Source: Pseudacidovorax intermedius (GTDB taxonomy: Bacteria > Pseudomonadota > Gammaproteobacteria > Burkholderiales > Burkholderiaceae_C). From it: a stretch of DNA of 64,000 bases. Made by a program: the position numbers and the translations under genes. This document shows positions 52,289-60,040 of this stretch, one piece after another. The stretch's first letter is position 1. Every line of letters starts with the position of its first letter. The stretch covers positions 92,765-156,764 of the forward strand of contig NZ_QQAV01000013.1 of assembly GCF_003350475.1 (NCBI RefSeq), in the 5' to 3' direction. Under the pieces are notes generated by a model. It saw nothing but the letters and a program-made list of their open reading frames with translations, did no database searches and was not told the origin of the DNA.

Positions 52289-52711
52289 TCAGCGGCCCTG
52301 GATGCCCAGCAGTTCCACCTCGAAGTTCAACGTCGCATTCGGCGGAATCACGCCGCCCGCGCCGCGGCTTCCGTAGGCGATGGCCGGCGGGCACACCAGC
52401 TTGGCCTTGCCGCCCACCTTCATCTTCTGCAGGCCCTCGGTCCAGCACGGAATCACGCGGTTGAGCGGGAACTCGGCCGGCTGGTTGCGGGCATAGGAGC
52501 TGTCGAATTCCTTGCCGCTGTCCGGGAAGGTGCCGCGGTAGTGCACGCGCACCGTGTCGGTGGCGGATGGGCTGGGGCCGGTGCCCTCCTTGACGCTCTG
52601 GTAGACCAGCCCGCTGGGCGTGGTGACGGCAGCGCCCTGGGCGTGAACAGCGCCACTGGCGAAGAGAAGGATGGCGGCAGCGGCGCCAAGGGCACGCGAA
52701 ACGATGGTCAT
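52289..52711 (-). CDS. FKBP-type peptidyl-prolyl isomerase, exported
   Basis: The 140-residue protein has a signal peptide (cut near GAVHAQ, residue 25) and one FKBP domain. The pattern is VRVHYRGTFPDSGKEFDSS, then FPLNRVIPCWTEGLQKMKVGGK and YGSRGAGGVIPPNATLNFEVEL, of which the key residues Tyr, Phe, Asp and Trp of the pocket are kept. It helps fold periplasmic proteins. The ATG at 52711 has GGGAGAG upstream. It converges with the MATE gene. Confidence 0.95.
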   Translation of the reverse strand: MTIVSRALGAAAAILLFASGAVHAQGAAVTTPSGLVYQSVKEGTGPSPSATDTVRVHYRGTFPDSGKEFDSSYARNQPAEFPLNRVIPCWTEGLQKMKVGGKAKLVCPPAIAYGSRGAGGVIPPNATLNFEVELLGIQGR

Positions 52712-52903
52712 GGGCTCTCCCGAGGTGGAAAAGCGGCGGATCATAAGCGGCGCCCCTGGCGCTCTCTGCGCCCCCGCCGCAGCAGGTCGGGCCGCGCGCG
52801 GGCCCGGAACCTGCATCGCTTGTCCTACCCGGCAGCCGGGCGGCGAGCGCGATCATGCGTCGGTCTCCCGCCACGGCCGGCCCCTCGCCCACCGACACCG
52901 CCC

Positions 52904-54304
52904 ATGCGCTACCGCACGACGATCCAGCATCAGGTCTTCGACTTCGACGATCTCCGCCAAGTGATGGCCTGCGCCAGCCCGGCGCGCTCGGGCGACTACC
53001 TGGCCGGGGTCGGCGCCGCGACCGCGCAGCAACGCATGGCGGCACGGCATGTGCTGGCCGACACGCCGCTCAGGCAGTTCCTCAGCGAGGCATTGGTGCC
53101 CTACGAAGAGGACAACATCACGCGGTTGATCCTCGACGGCCATGACGCCGCCGCCTTCGCACCGGTCGCGCATCGCACCGTGGGCGATTTCCGCAACTGG
53201 CTGCTGTCCGATGCGGCGGACGCCGCGGCGCTGACCGCGCTGGCGCCCGGGCTCACGCCGGAGATGGTGGCTGCCGTCTCCAAGATCATGCGCAACCAGG
53301 ACCTGATCGCCGTGGCCCGCAAGTGCCAGGTCACGACCCGCTTCCGCAACACCCTCGGACTGCCCGGCCACCTGGCCGTCCGGCTGCAGCCCAACCATCC
53401 GACCGACGATCTGCGGGGGATCGCCGCCTCCACGCTGGACGGCCTGCTCTATGGCGCGGGCGATGCGGTGATCGGCGTCAACCCCGTCTCGGACAGCTTG
53501 CCGGTGCTCGAGCGGCTGCAGCACATGCTGGCCGAGGTCATCGAGCGCTTCGCCATTCCCACCCAGAGCTGCGTGCTGACGCATGTGACCAACACGATGA
53601 AGCTGATGGAGCGCGGCGCGCCGGTAGATCTGGTCTTCCAGTCCATCGCCGGCACCGAGAAGGCCAACCTCTCCTTCGGCGTGACGCCCGAACTGCTGGA
53701 CGAGGCCTGCGAGGCCGCCCGCGCATTGGGCCGCGGCACGCTGGGCGACAACGTCATGTACTTCGAGACCGGCCAGGGCAGCGCGCTCTCGGCCAACGCG
53801 CACCATGGGGTCGACCAGCAGACCTGCGAGGCGCGGGCCTATGCGCTGGCGCGCCGCTACCGGCCGCTGCTGATCAACACCGTCGTGGGCTTCATCGGGC
53901 CGGAGTACCTGTTCGACGGCAAGCAGATCATCCGCGCCGGCCTGGAAGACCACTTCTGCGGCAAGCTGCTGGGCCTGCCCATCGGCTGCGACGTCTGCTA
54001 CACCAACCATGCGGAGGCCGATCAGGACGACATGGACACGCTGCTGGTGCTGCTGGCCACGGCCGGCCTCACCTTCCTGATCGGCGTGCCGGGGGCGGAC
54101 GACGTGATGCTCAACTACCAGAGCACGTCCTTCCACGACGCCCTGTTCCTGCGCGACACCCTCGGACTGGCGCGCGCGCCCGAGTTCGAGGCCTGGCTGC
54201 AGCGCATGGGCATCACCGGCGCCGATGGCCGGCTGCAGCCAGGCAGTGCACCGGCGCTGCAGCAGGGCATGGCGCGGCTGCGCCTTCTGGGAGCCTCCGC
54301 ATGA
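52904..54304 (+). CDS. eutB: Ethanolamine ammonia-lyase large subunit
   Basis: A 466-residue protein matching EutB throughout: YEEDNITRLILD, KIMRNQDLIAVARKCQV, SVLTH-like SCVLTHVTNTMKLMERGAPVDLVFQSIAGTEKAN (shortened: CVLTHVTNTM, FQSIAGTEKAN), YFETGQGSALSANAHHGVDQQT and CDVCYTNHAEADQDD. With EutC and adenosylcobalamin it converts ethanolamine to acetaldehyde and ammonia. The start at 52904 gives the usual length; the 192-base upstream gap holds no other gene. No microcompartment genes are nearby. Confidence 0.97.
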   Translation: MRYRTTIQHQVFDFDDLRQVMACASPARSGDYLAGVGAATAQQRMAARHVLADTPLRQFLSEALVPYEEDNITRLILDGHDAAAFAPVAHRTVGDFRNWLLSDAADAAALTALAPGLTPEMVAAVSKIMRNQDLIAVARKCQVTTRFRNTLGLPGHLAVRLQPNHPTDDLRGIAASTLDGLLYGAGDAVIGVNPVSDSLPVLERLQHMLAEVIERFAIPTQSCVLTHVTNTMKLMERGAPVDLVFQSIAGTEKANLSFGVTPELLDEACEAARALGRGTLGDNVMYFETGQGSALSANAHHGVDQQTCEARAYALARRYRPLLINTVVGFIGPEYLFDGKQIIRAGLEDHFCGKLLGLPIGCDVCYTNHAEADQDDMDTLLVLLATAGLTFLIGVPGADDVMLNYQSTSFHDALFLRDTLGLARAPEFEAWLQRMGITGADGRLQPGSAPALQQGMARLRLLGASA

Positions 54305-55140
54305 ACGCCCTTCCGACCGATCCGGTCCAGGCCGGCACAGGAAACGCCCCGGCAGAAGACTGTTCCTCCCCGCCCGTGACGCCCGACCCCTGGCTGGCCT
54401 GGCGCGCCGTCACGCCCGCCCGGCTGGCCCTCGGCCGCGCCGGAAGTGGCATGCCCACCGACGAGACGCTGCGCTTCGGCTGGGCGCATGCCATGGCGCG
54501 CGATGCCATCCATGCGGCGCTGGACGCCGACGCGCTGGCCCGATCGCTCGAAGAAGACGGCTGGTCCGTCCTGCGGGCCCGCAGCCAGGCGCCCGACCGG
54601 GCCACCTACCTGCGCCGACCCGACCTCGGGCGCAGCCTGTACCCGGCCGACGCCGAGGCCCTGCGCGGGCGTCCGGAAAGGGGATGCGATCTCTGCCTGG
54701 TGGTGGGCGACGGCCTGTCGTCGCTGGCCATCGAGCGCCACGCGCGGCCGCTCCTTGCCGCCCTTCGCGCGCAACTGCCCGCCGACCTGCGCATCGCGCC
54801 CATCGTCGTGGCCACGCAGGCGCGCGTCGCATTGGCCGACGAGGTGGGCGAGGCCCTGGGCGCGCGCCTCGGCGCGATCCTGATCGGCGAGCGGCCCGGC
54901 CTTTCCAGCCCGGACAGCCTGGGCGTCTACCTCACCCACGAACCGCGACGCGGGCGTCACGATGCGCAGCGCAACTGCATCTCGAATGTGCGGCCGGAAG
55001 GCCTGGGCTACGAGGCGGCCGCTTTCAAACTCGGCTGGCTGGTGCGCGAAGCGCTGCGCCGCGGCCTGACCGGCGTTCAGCTCAAGGACGAGAGCGACGA
55101 CGCGGTGCTCGACGACGACCGCCCGCCGCGCATCGACTGA
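54301..55140 (+). CDS. eutC: Ethanolamine ammonia-lyase small subunit
   Basis: A 279-residue EutC. TPARLALGRAGSGMPT, the B12-binding region LVVGDGLSSLAIE and the C-terminal QRNCISNVRPEGL with YEAAAFKLGWL are typical. It is translationally coupled to eutB by ATGA. No eutA reactivase gene or ethanolamine permease gene is visible in the window. Confidence 0.96.
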   Translation: MNALPTDPVQAGTGNAPAEDCSSPPVTPDPWLAWRAVTPARLALGRAGSGMPTDETLRFGWAHAMARDAIHAALDADALARSLEEDGWSVLRARSQAPDRATYLRRPDLGRSLYPADAEALRGRPERGCDLCLVVGDGLSSLAIERHARPLLAALRAQLPADLRIAPIVVATQARVALADEVGEALGARLGAILIGERPGLSSPDSLGVYLTHEPRRGRHDAQRNCISNVRPEGLGYEAAAFKLGWLVREALRRGLTGVQLKDESDDAVLDDDRPPRID

Positions 55141-55159
55141 CGCCGGGCTTCGCCCGGCG
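55141..55159. terminator. Strong hairpin after eutC, terminator-like
   Basis: An 8-bp perfect stem (CGCCGGGC / GCCCGGCG, loop TTC) follows the eutC stop directly. There is no T-run on either side, so it may be a transcript-end stabiliser rather than a classical terminator. Confidence 0.4.
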
Positions 55160-55161
55160 CG

Positions 55162-55263
55162 TCAGCGCAGCAGGCTCAGGCCATGCGCGATGCCGACGGC
55201 AAGGCCGCCGGCATTGATGAAGAGACCGAGGAGGCGACGGGGAGCGGTGATGGCGGTGTTCAT
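55162..55263 (-). CDS. Possible 33-residue small membrane protein
   Basis: An ATG at 55263 opens a 33-codon frame ending at TGA (55162-55164). It starts MNTAITAPRRLLGLF and continues through a hydrophobic stretch (LLGLFINAGGLAVGIAHG) that could span a membrane, ending SLLR. Arg residues next to the hydrophobic part favour an inner-side N-terminus. There is no clear Shine-Dalgarno site. It fills most of the 299-base gap between eutC and the AhpD-like gene, where nothing else is coded. Existence is uncertain. Confidence 0.3.
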   Translation of the reverse strand: MNTAITAPRRLLGLFINAGGLAVGIAHGLSLLR

Positions 55264-55439
55264 GGACGTCAATGCTAGGCAGCAGGTCCTTCGCTGTGAA
55301 TTCGAACGTCCTCATCGCAGCCATAGCCAACGCCGCAGGCCCTGCGCTCGGCGCCACCCGCGCGACCGCGCCGCACGTCTGCGCTGCCTATGATCGAACG
55401 CTGGACCACCCAGCCCCAACGAGACAGGAGACATCCACC

Positions 55440-56054
55440 ATGAGCCAACGCTATCCGCTCGCCGAACTCGACCAGGTGCCCGAAGACATCCGCGCCCGCA
55501 TCCTGGCCGTGCAGGAGAAGGCGGGCTTCGTGCCCAACGTCTTCCTGGCGCTGGCCCGCCGCCCTGCCGAATGGCGCGCCTTCTTCGCCTACCACGATGC
55601 GCTGATGGAGCCCGAGAGCGTGGGCCGCGCCAGCGCGCTCAGCAAGGGCGACCGCGAGATGATCGTCACCACCACCAGCGCGGCCAACCAGTGCCTCTAC
55701 TGCGTGGTGGCCCACGGCGCGCTGCTGCGCATCTACGAGAAGAAGCCGCTCGTGGCCGACCAGGTGGCGGTCAACTGGCGCAAGGCCGACATCTCCGAGC
55801 GCCAGCGCGCCATGCTGGCCTTCGCGATGAAGGTGTGCGAACGGTCGCACGAGGTCGACGAGGCCGACTTCGCCGCTCTGCATGCCCACGGCTTCGACGA
55901 CGAGGACATCTGGGACATCGCCGCCATCACCGCCTTCTTCGGCCTGTCGAACCGCCTCGCCAGCTTCAGCGGCATGCAGCCGAATCCGGAGTTCTTCCTG
56001 ATGGGTCGGGTGCCACGCGAGAAGCCGGCCGACAAGCCCGCACGGCGGGGGTGA
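55440..56054 (+). CDS. AhpD-like (carboxymuconolactone decarboxylase family) peroxidase-related protein
   Basis: The 204-residue protein keeps the AhpD-type redox motif C85-L-Y-C88-V-V-A-H92 after STTSAANQ-like sequence (TTTSAANQCLYCVVAH), and matches the uncharacterised peroxidase-related subfamily by length and the C-terminal FFGLSNRLASF. A peroxide or alkyl-hydroperoxide detoxifying role is likely. The ATG at 55440 fits the family; the frame upstream is open but unlike it. It lies 44 bases before the heme oxygenase gene. Confidence 0.9.
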   Translation: MSQRYPLAELDQVPEDIRARILAVQEKAGFVPNVFLALARRPAEWRAFFAYHDALMEPESVGRASALSKGDREMIVTTTSAANQCLYCVVAHGALLRIYEKKPLVADQVAVNWRKADISERQRAMLAFAMKVCERSHEVDEADFAALHAHGFDDEDIWDIAAITAFFGLSNRLASFSGMQPNPEFFLMGRVPREKPADKPARRG

Positions 56055-56098
56055 GATGGCCGCGTGCCTATGATGGCCGGCTGCCTTCCCTGTCCTCC

Positions 56099-56734
56099 AT
56101 GATTCCTGCGCCTCCCCCCGCTCCAGCCGCTTCCCCATTGGCCGCAGCCACCGACCCATTGCAGCGCCTGCGCGACGCGACGTCGGCCCTGCACGCCCGG
56201 CTCGACACCGGATTGCCCGTCGCACGCGAGGGTGCCGGCCCCGCCGACTACCTGCGGCACCTTGCCCTGCTGCGCGGCTGGGTCGGCGCTCTCGAGGAAT
56301 CGGGTGCCCGCGGCCCGCGCCTGGCGGCGGAGCGAGACGCCCTGGAGGCGGAATTGGCCGGCTGCCAGCAGCGGCTGGGTCTGCAGGCGCCGCGCATCGC
56401 GCTGGCGGCGACACCTGATCCCGTCTTCCAGGCCGACGGTGCGGAATGGGGACTGGCCTATGTGCTGGAAGGCTCCCGCCTGGGCGGCCAGGTGCTGCAC
56501 AAGCGGCTGGCGCCGGCCATGGCGCCCCTGTCGCTGGACTACCTGCGCGGCGCAGGCTCCGCCACGGGTGCGCGGTGGAAGCACTTCGTCGCCGAGCTCC
56601 AGACCGCACTGCAAGGCGCCGCCCGGCAGGACGCCGCTTCTGCGGCTGCGCGGCGCGCCTTCGAACTCCTGCTGCGGTGCCACGAGGCGCTGCAGACCGC
56701 CTGGCCCGAACGGGCCTGCGCTGCTCGCGGCTGA
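56099..56734 (+). CDS. Biliverdin-producing heme oxygenase-like protein
   Basis: A 211-residue helical protein. The N-terminal LQRLRDATSALHARLD has the proximal His (H32) of heme oxygenases, and the distal helix region WGLAYVLEGSRLGGQVLHKRL matches the bacterial BphO/HemO group. It opens heme to biliverdin, releasing iron and CO, for iron gain or for a bilin chromophore. No phytochrome or heme-uptake gene is close by. The start at 56099 is assigned from the family N-terminus. Confidence 0.85.
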   Translation: MIPAPPPAPAASPLAAATDPLQRLRDATSALHARLDTGLPVAREGAGPADYLRHLALLRGWVGALEESGARGPRLAAERDALEAELAGCQQRLGLQAPRIALAATPDPVFQADGAEWGLAYVLEGSRLGGQVLHKRLAPAMAPLSLDYLRGAGSATGARWKHFVAELQTALQGAARQDAASAAARRAFELLLRCHEALQTAWPERACAARG

Positions 56735-56777
56735 AGAGGCCCACTGGTAACCCCAGGGCGAGGCCGCCCTGGAGGAA

Positions 56778-58496
56778 TCAACCGGCCGACGCCTGCCGGC
56801 ACCCTTCGAAGGCGTCCAGTGCGGGCTTGTAGGTGGGGCTCTTCACGTCCACCAGGCCCATGACGGTGTGATAGAGGTTGTCGTGCGTCAGCGGCATGTC
56901 CACCGACTTGCGCAGGCAGGCGTCCTGCACACCGGTGCGCCCACCGAGCCCGCCATCGAGCCAGGCCACGAAGGGCACATGCTTCTGCACGTCCGGCGCA
57001 AAGGCGTAGGGCACGCCGTGCAGGAAAAGGCCGTACTCGCCCAGCGATTCGCCATGGTCGCTGAGGTAGAGCATGCCCGTGTCGAAGCGGCTGCGGCGGG
57101 CCTGGAGCCAGTCGATGGCCTCCCCCAGGAAGCGGTCCGTGTGCGCGATCGAGTTGTCGTAGGCATTGATCAGCTCGCTGTGCGCGCAGTCGGACAGCGT
57201 CACCGTGCGGCACTCGGGCTGGAAGGGCTTGCCGTCCGGCGGCGAGCGGCGGAAGTAGGCGGGGCCGTGGCTGCCGATCTGGTGCATCACCAGCACCACA
57301 CCGCGCGCCACGCGCTCGGGCGGCAAGGCGGCGATGCGCGCGTCCAGGCCCTTGAGCATCACGTCGTCCAGGCATTCGTCGCCGCTGCACAGCGTGGGGT
57401 TGGCCGCAATCTCCTTGGCGTCGTTGGCCTCGACATGGGGCACGCGTTCGCACACGCCCTTGCAGCCCGACTGGTTGTCGATCCAGAGCACGGCCAGCCC
57501 GGCACCCTGCACCACGTCGAGCAGGTTCTCGTAGTCCTGCTTGCGGCCTTCGTAGCCCTGCTTGCCCAGGTGCGAGAACATGCAGGGCACGGACGCCGCG
57601 GTGTTGGTGCCGCAGGAGCGCATGTCGTGGAAGCTCACCACCTTGCGCGCCTTGAGCTCGGGCGTGGTGTCGCGGGCATAGCCGTTGATTCCGAAGTGGT
57701 CGGCGCGCGCTGTCTCGCCCACCACCAGCAACAGCAGGCGCGGGCGGCTCTGCCCCGCATAGCTGGCACCCAGCGCCGCGCCACCGGAAATCGGCACCAG
57801 CTTGCGGCTGCGATGCAGCAAGGGCCGCGTGGCCGCCATGCCGAAGGAATACACGCTGGCCAGCGGATTCATCATGTAGCGCAGATGGGGCTGGTTGCGC
57901 ATGAGCGGTGCCAGTTGCCGCGACATGAGCATGCCGCCGCCCACGGTCGTGGCCACTGCCGCGACAAACAGCACCGCATTGCGCCACAGCGCACGCAGCG
58001 GCCGCTGCGGGATCACCGGCACGCACCAGAGCCACCAGATCGCGGGCACCGCCACGGCCAGCACCCGCAGCGCCATCGTCAGGCTGAGCAGATCGCGCGC
58101 CTCGCCCGGATCGGTCTGCAGCACGTTGAGCGCCATGGACGGGTCCATCACCATCCGGTAGGTGGCCATGTAGTGCTGCACCACCGCGGCCACCACCACC
58201 AGCAACATCCACAGCGGCTTCATGAAGCGCGACCAGGCCGTGAGCGACAGCAGCGCCACCAGGCCCCCTCCCAGCAGCCAGGCCATGCCGACGATGTTGG
58301 GCATGTAGAGGCTGGGGGCGCGGCCGAGCTCCGCGAGTTCCATCCACAGCGGCCAGTTGGCGGCCAGCAGCAGGTAGGCGGTGAGCACCAGGACGATCGT
58401 GCGCGGCGAGCGCGCCCGCAGCAGCCAGCCGCGGGGACCCGCAAAGTCGGGCACGGAATACGCGCCCAGACGCGGCGCGGGAGAGATCAACGGCAT
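56778..58496 (-). CDS. eptA: Phosphoethanolamine--lipid A transferase (EptA type)
   Basis: The 572-residue protein has five N-terminal membrane segments (to about residue 190) and a periplasmic alkaline-phosphatase-like domain. Zinc and catalytic residues are visible: E261 (VVGETARADHFG), nucleophile Thr in SCGTNTAASVPCMF (T299 by alignment), and the DHGESLGE motif. It moves phosphoethanolamine from phosphatidylethanolamine to lipid A, lowering surface charge. It is 46 bases downstream of the PAP2 phosphatase gene, with which it probably forms an operon controlled by the divergent two-component system. Confidence 0.93.
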   Translation of the reverse strand: MPLISPAPRLGAYSVPDFAGPRGWLLRARSPRTIVLVLTAYLLLAANWPLWMELAELGRAPSLYMPNIVGMAWLLGGGLVALLSLTAWSRFMKPLWMLLVVVAAVVQHYMATYRMVMDPSMALNVLQTDPGEARDLLSLTMALRVLAVAVPAIWWLWCVPVIPQRPLRALWRNAVLFVAAVATTVGGGMLMSRQLAPLMRNQPHLRYMMNPLASVYSFGMAATRPLLHRSRKLVPISGGAALGASYAGQSRPRLLLLVVGETARADHFGINGYARDTTPELKARKVVSFHDMRSCGTNTAASVPCMFSHLGKQGYEGRKQDYENLLDVVQGAGLAVLWIDNQSGCKGVCERVPHVEANDAKEIAANPTLCSGDECLDDVMLKGLDARIAALPPERVARGVVLVMHQIGSHGPAYFRRSPPDGKPFQPECRTVTLSDCAHSELINAYDNSIAHTDRFLGEAIDWLQARRSRFDTGMLYLSDHGESLGEYGLFLHGVPYAFAPDVQKHVPFVAWLDGGLGGRTGVQDACLRKSVDMPLTHDNLYHTVMGLVDVKSPTYKPALDAFEGCRQASAG

Positions 58497-58541
58497 GCCG
58501 ACAGCGTAGGTGTCGGCACTGAAGTCACCCTGAACCTCTTC

Positions 58542-58568
58542 TTCAGACTGCGTTCAGTTTGGCGTCAG
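58542..58568 (-). promoter_or_regulatory. Direct repeats CTGAA/CTGAC at 11-bp spacing, candidate PmrA-type box
   Basis: On the minus strand CTGAC-N6-CTGAA-N6-CTGAA spans the 3' end of the PAP2 gene, 46-72 bases upstream of the EptA start. PmrA/QseB regulators bind two half-sites of this kind (for example CTTAA-N6-CTTAA) with one-turn spacing. A similar pair lies at 59269-59284. Confidence 0.4.
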
Positions 58569-59241
58569 TTGCGCGCCGGCGCCGGCCCGTCATGGCCATG
58601 TCCACTGCCCAGCCGGCCATCCAGCATGCCCAGCCGCTCCACAGCGTGTGGCTGAAAAAGTGCGCGCCACGCAGCTGCTGGCCGACGCCCAGCATCAGGC
58701 CGGCCACGACGGCCGCGAGGAGCCATCCGCGGGCGAATGCCGGCGAATGCCGCCGCCACACGAACCAGCCGCCGACGAAGCCGAAGGCTGCCGAGGCATG
58801 GCCCGCCGGAAAGCAGTGCCCCGGCCCGCCATCGGCCACGCCCCAGCGCCAGTGCGAGACATGCTCGGCCACACCGCCGAAGACGCGCAGGTCCCAGGGG
58901 CAGCTGGTCAGGCTGAACTTCTTGAGCAGGGTGACGGCGCCGACCGCCCCCAGCACCGACAGCACCAGCTGCCAGCGCTCGGGGCGCGACAGCCGGCGCC
59001 AGGGGCCCATGGGCAACCACACGGCAGCCAGCATCCCCAGCACCAGGACCCAGCTGAGCGCCTTGCCGCCTTCGTGCATCAGGCTGGCCAGTGCCCAGTT
59101 GCTGCGCAGCGGAAAACCGAAGGGCGTGCCCGGCAGGCTGGCCAGCCACAGGTCGCCACCCCCCAGGTCCCAGCCGACGAGGGCCGCGGTGACAGCCAGT
59201 GTTGGCCAGAGGGGGGAAACGGAACGGGAAGACGCATCCAT
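58543..59241 (-). CDS. PAP2-superfamily membrane phosphatase
   Basis: A 232-residue protein with about six membrane segments and the three PAP2 motifs in order: KKFSLTSCPWDL (K..C-P variant of KxxxxxxRP), PAGHAS and GAHFFSHTLWSG. Members remove phosphate from undecaprenyl pyrophosphate, phosphatidylglycerophosphate or lipid A. Being next to an EptA gene and a PmrAB-like pair, lipid A 1- or 4'-dephosphorylation or related envelope work is likely. The start at 59241 is used. Confidence 0.9.
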   Translation of the reverse strand: MDASSRSVSPLWPTLAVTAALVGWDLGGGDLWLASLPGTPFGFPLRSNWALASLMHEGGKALSWVLVLGMLAAVWLPMGPWRRLSRPERWQLVLSVLGAVGAVTLLKKFSLTSCPWDLRVFGGVAEHVSHWRWGVADGGPGHCFPAGHASAAFGFVGGWFVWRRHSPAFARGWLLAAVVAGLMLGVGQQLRGAHFFSHTLWSGWACWMAGWAVDMAMTGRRRRATDAKLNAV

Positions 59242-59268
59242 GGGCGGCGCGCAGCCTAAGCCCAGGCC

Positions 59269-59284
59269 GTGAATGCAGCCTGAA
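59269..59284 (+). promoter_or_regulatory. GTGAA-N6-CTGAA repeat, candidate autoregulatory box
   Basis: The pair of half-sites has the same 11-bp spacing as the repeats at 58542-58568 but faces the regulator genes. It lies in the 103-base region between the divergent PAP2 and response-regulator starts. TAGACT at 59332-59337 is a possible -10 for the regulator. Confidence 0.35.
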
Positions 59285-59344
59285 GCGGCCCACCTCGGCG
59301 GCGGGCACCGACCCCGGACGGTGCCCCGCACTAGACTCCGCCCC

Positions 59345-60040
59345 ATGCGCATCCTTCTCGTCGAAGACGACCTCAACCTCGCCGACGCCGTCTGCAGCTA
59401 CCTGCGTGCGAAGGCCTTCATCGTCGACGCGGTGCCCAGTCTGGCGGGCGCGCGCGCGGCGCTGGCCAGCGCGCGCTATGCCGCGGTGCTGCTCGACCTG
59501 CACCTGGGCGACGGCGACGGGCTGATGCTCATGCCCGGCCTGCGCACCCTGCCCGAGCGACCCATCGTTATCGTGCTGACGGCACGCGACCAGGTCAGCG
59601 ACCGCATCCGGGGCCTGGATGCCGGCGCCGACGACTACCTGACCAAGCCCTACGACCCCGCCGAGCTGCTGGCCCGGCTGCGCGCCGTGGAGCGCCGGCG
59701 CAGCAGCGTCGAATCGGCCACCGTGCGCCTGGGCTCGCTCGAGATCGACCTGGGCAACGACCAGGTCCGCGTGCACGGCGCGCCGGTCACGCTCACGCAA
59801 AAGGAATGGGCGCTGCTGCGCGTGATGGCCAGCCGCCCCGACCGCATCCACAGCCGCGAGACCCTGCTCGATGCGCTGTACGGCTTCGACGACGACACCG
59901 ACAGCAACACCCTGGAGGTCTTCGTCAGCCGGCTGCGCCGCAAGCTCGGCCGATCGCACATCCAGACCTTGCGGGGCCTCGGCTACCGCCTGGTTCCAGG
60001 AGATGACGCGCCCGATGCCGGGCCGGAGACGGGCGCGTGA
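59345..60040 (+). CDS. OmpR-family response regulator (PmrA/QseB-like)
   Basis: A 231-residue regulator. Receiver: E7-D8-D9, phospho-acceptor D51 (VLLDLHLGDGDG), T79 and K101 (YLTKPYDP). The winged HTH (about 125-220) contains LTQKEWALLRVM and SNTLEVFVSRLRRKLG. The ATG at 59345 opens the canonical MRILLVEDD. It overlaps the kinase gene (GTGA). It probably controls the divergent lipid A genes and itself. Confidence 0.95.
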   Translation: MRILLVEDDLNLADAVCSYLRAKAFIVDAVPSLAGARAALASARYAAVLLDLHLGDGDGLMLMPGLRTLPERPIVIVLTARDQVSDRIRGLDAGADDYLTKPYDPAELLARLRAVERRRSSVESATVRLGSLEIDLGNDQVRVHGAPVTLTQKEWALLRVMASRPDRIHSRETLLDALYGFDDDTDSNTLEVFVSRLRRKLGRSHIQTLRGLGYRLVPGDDAPDAGPETGA

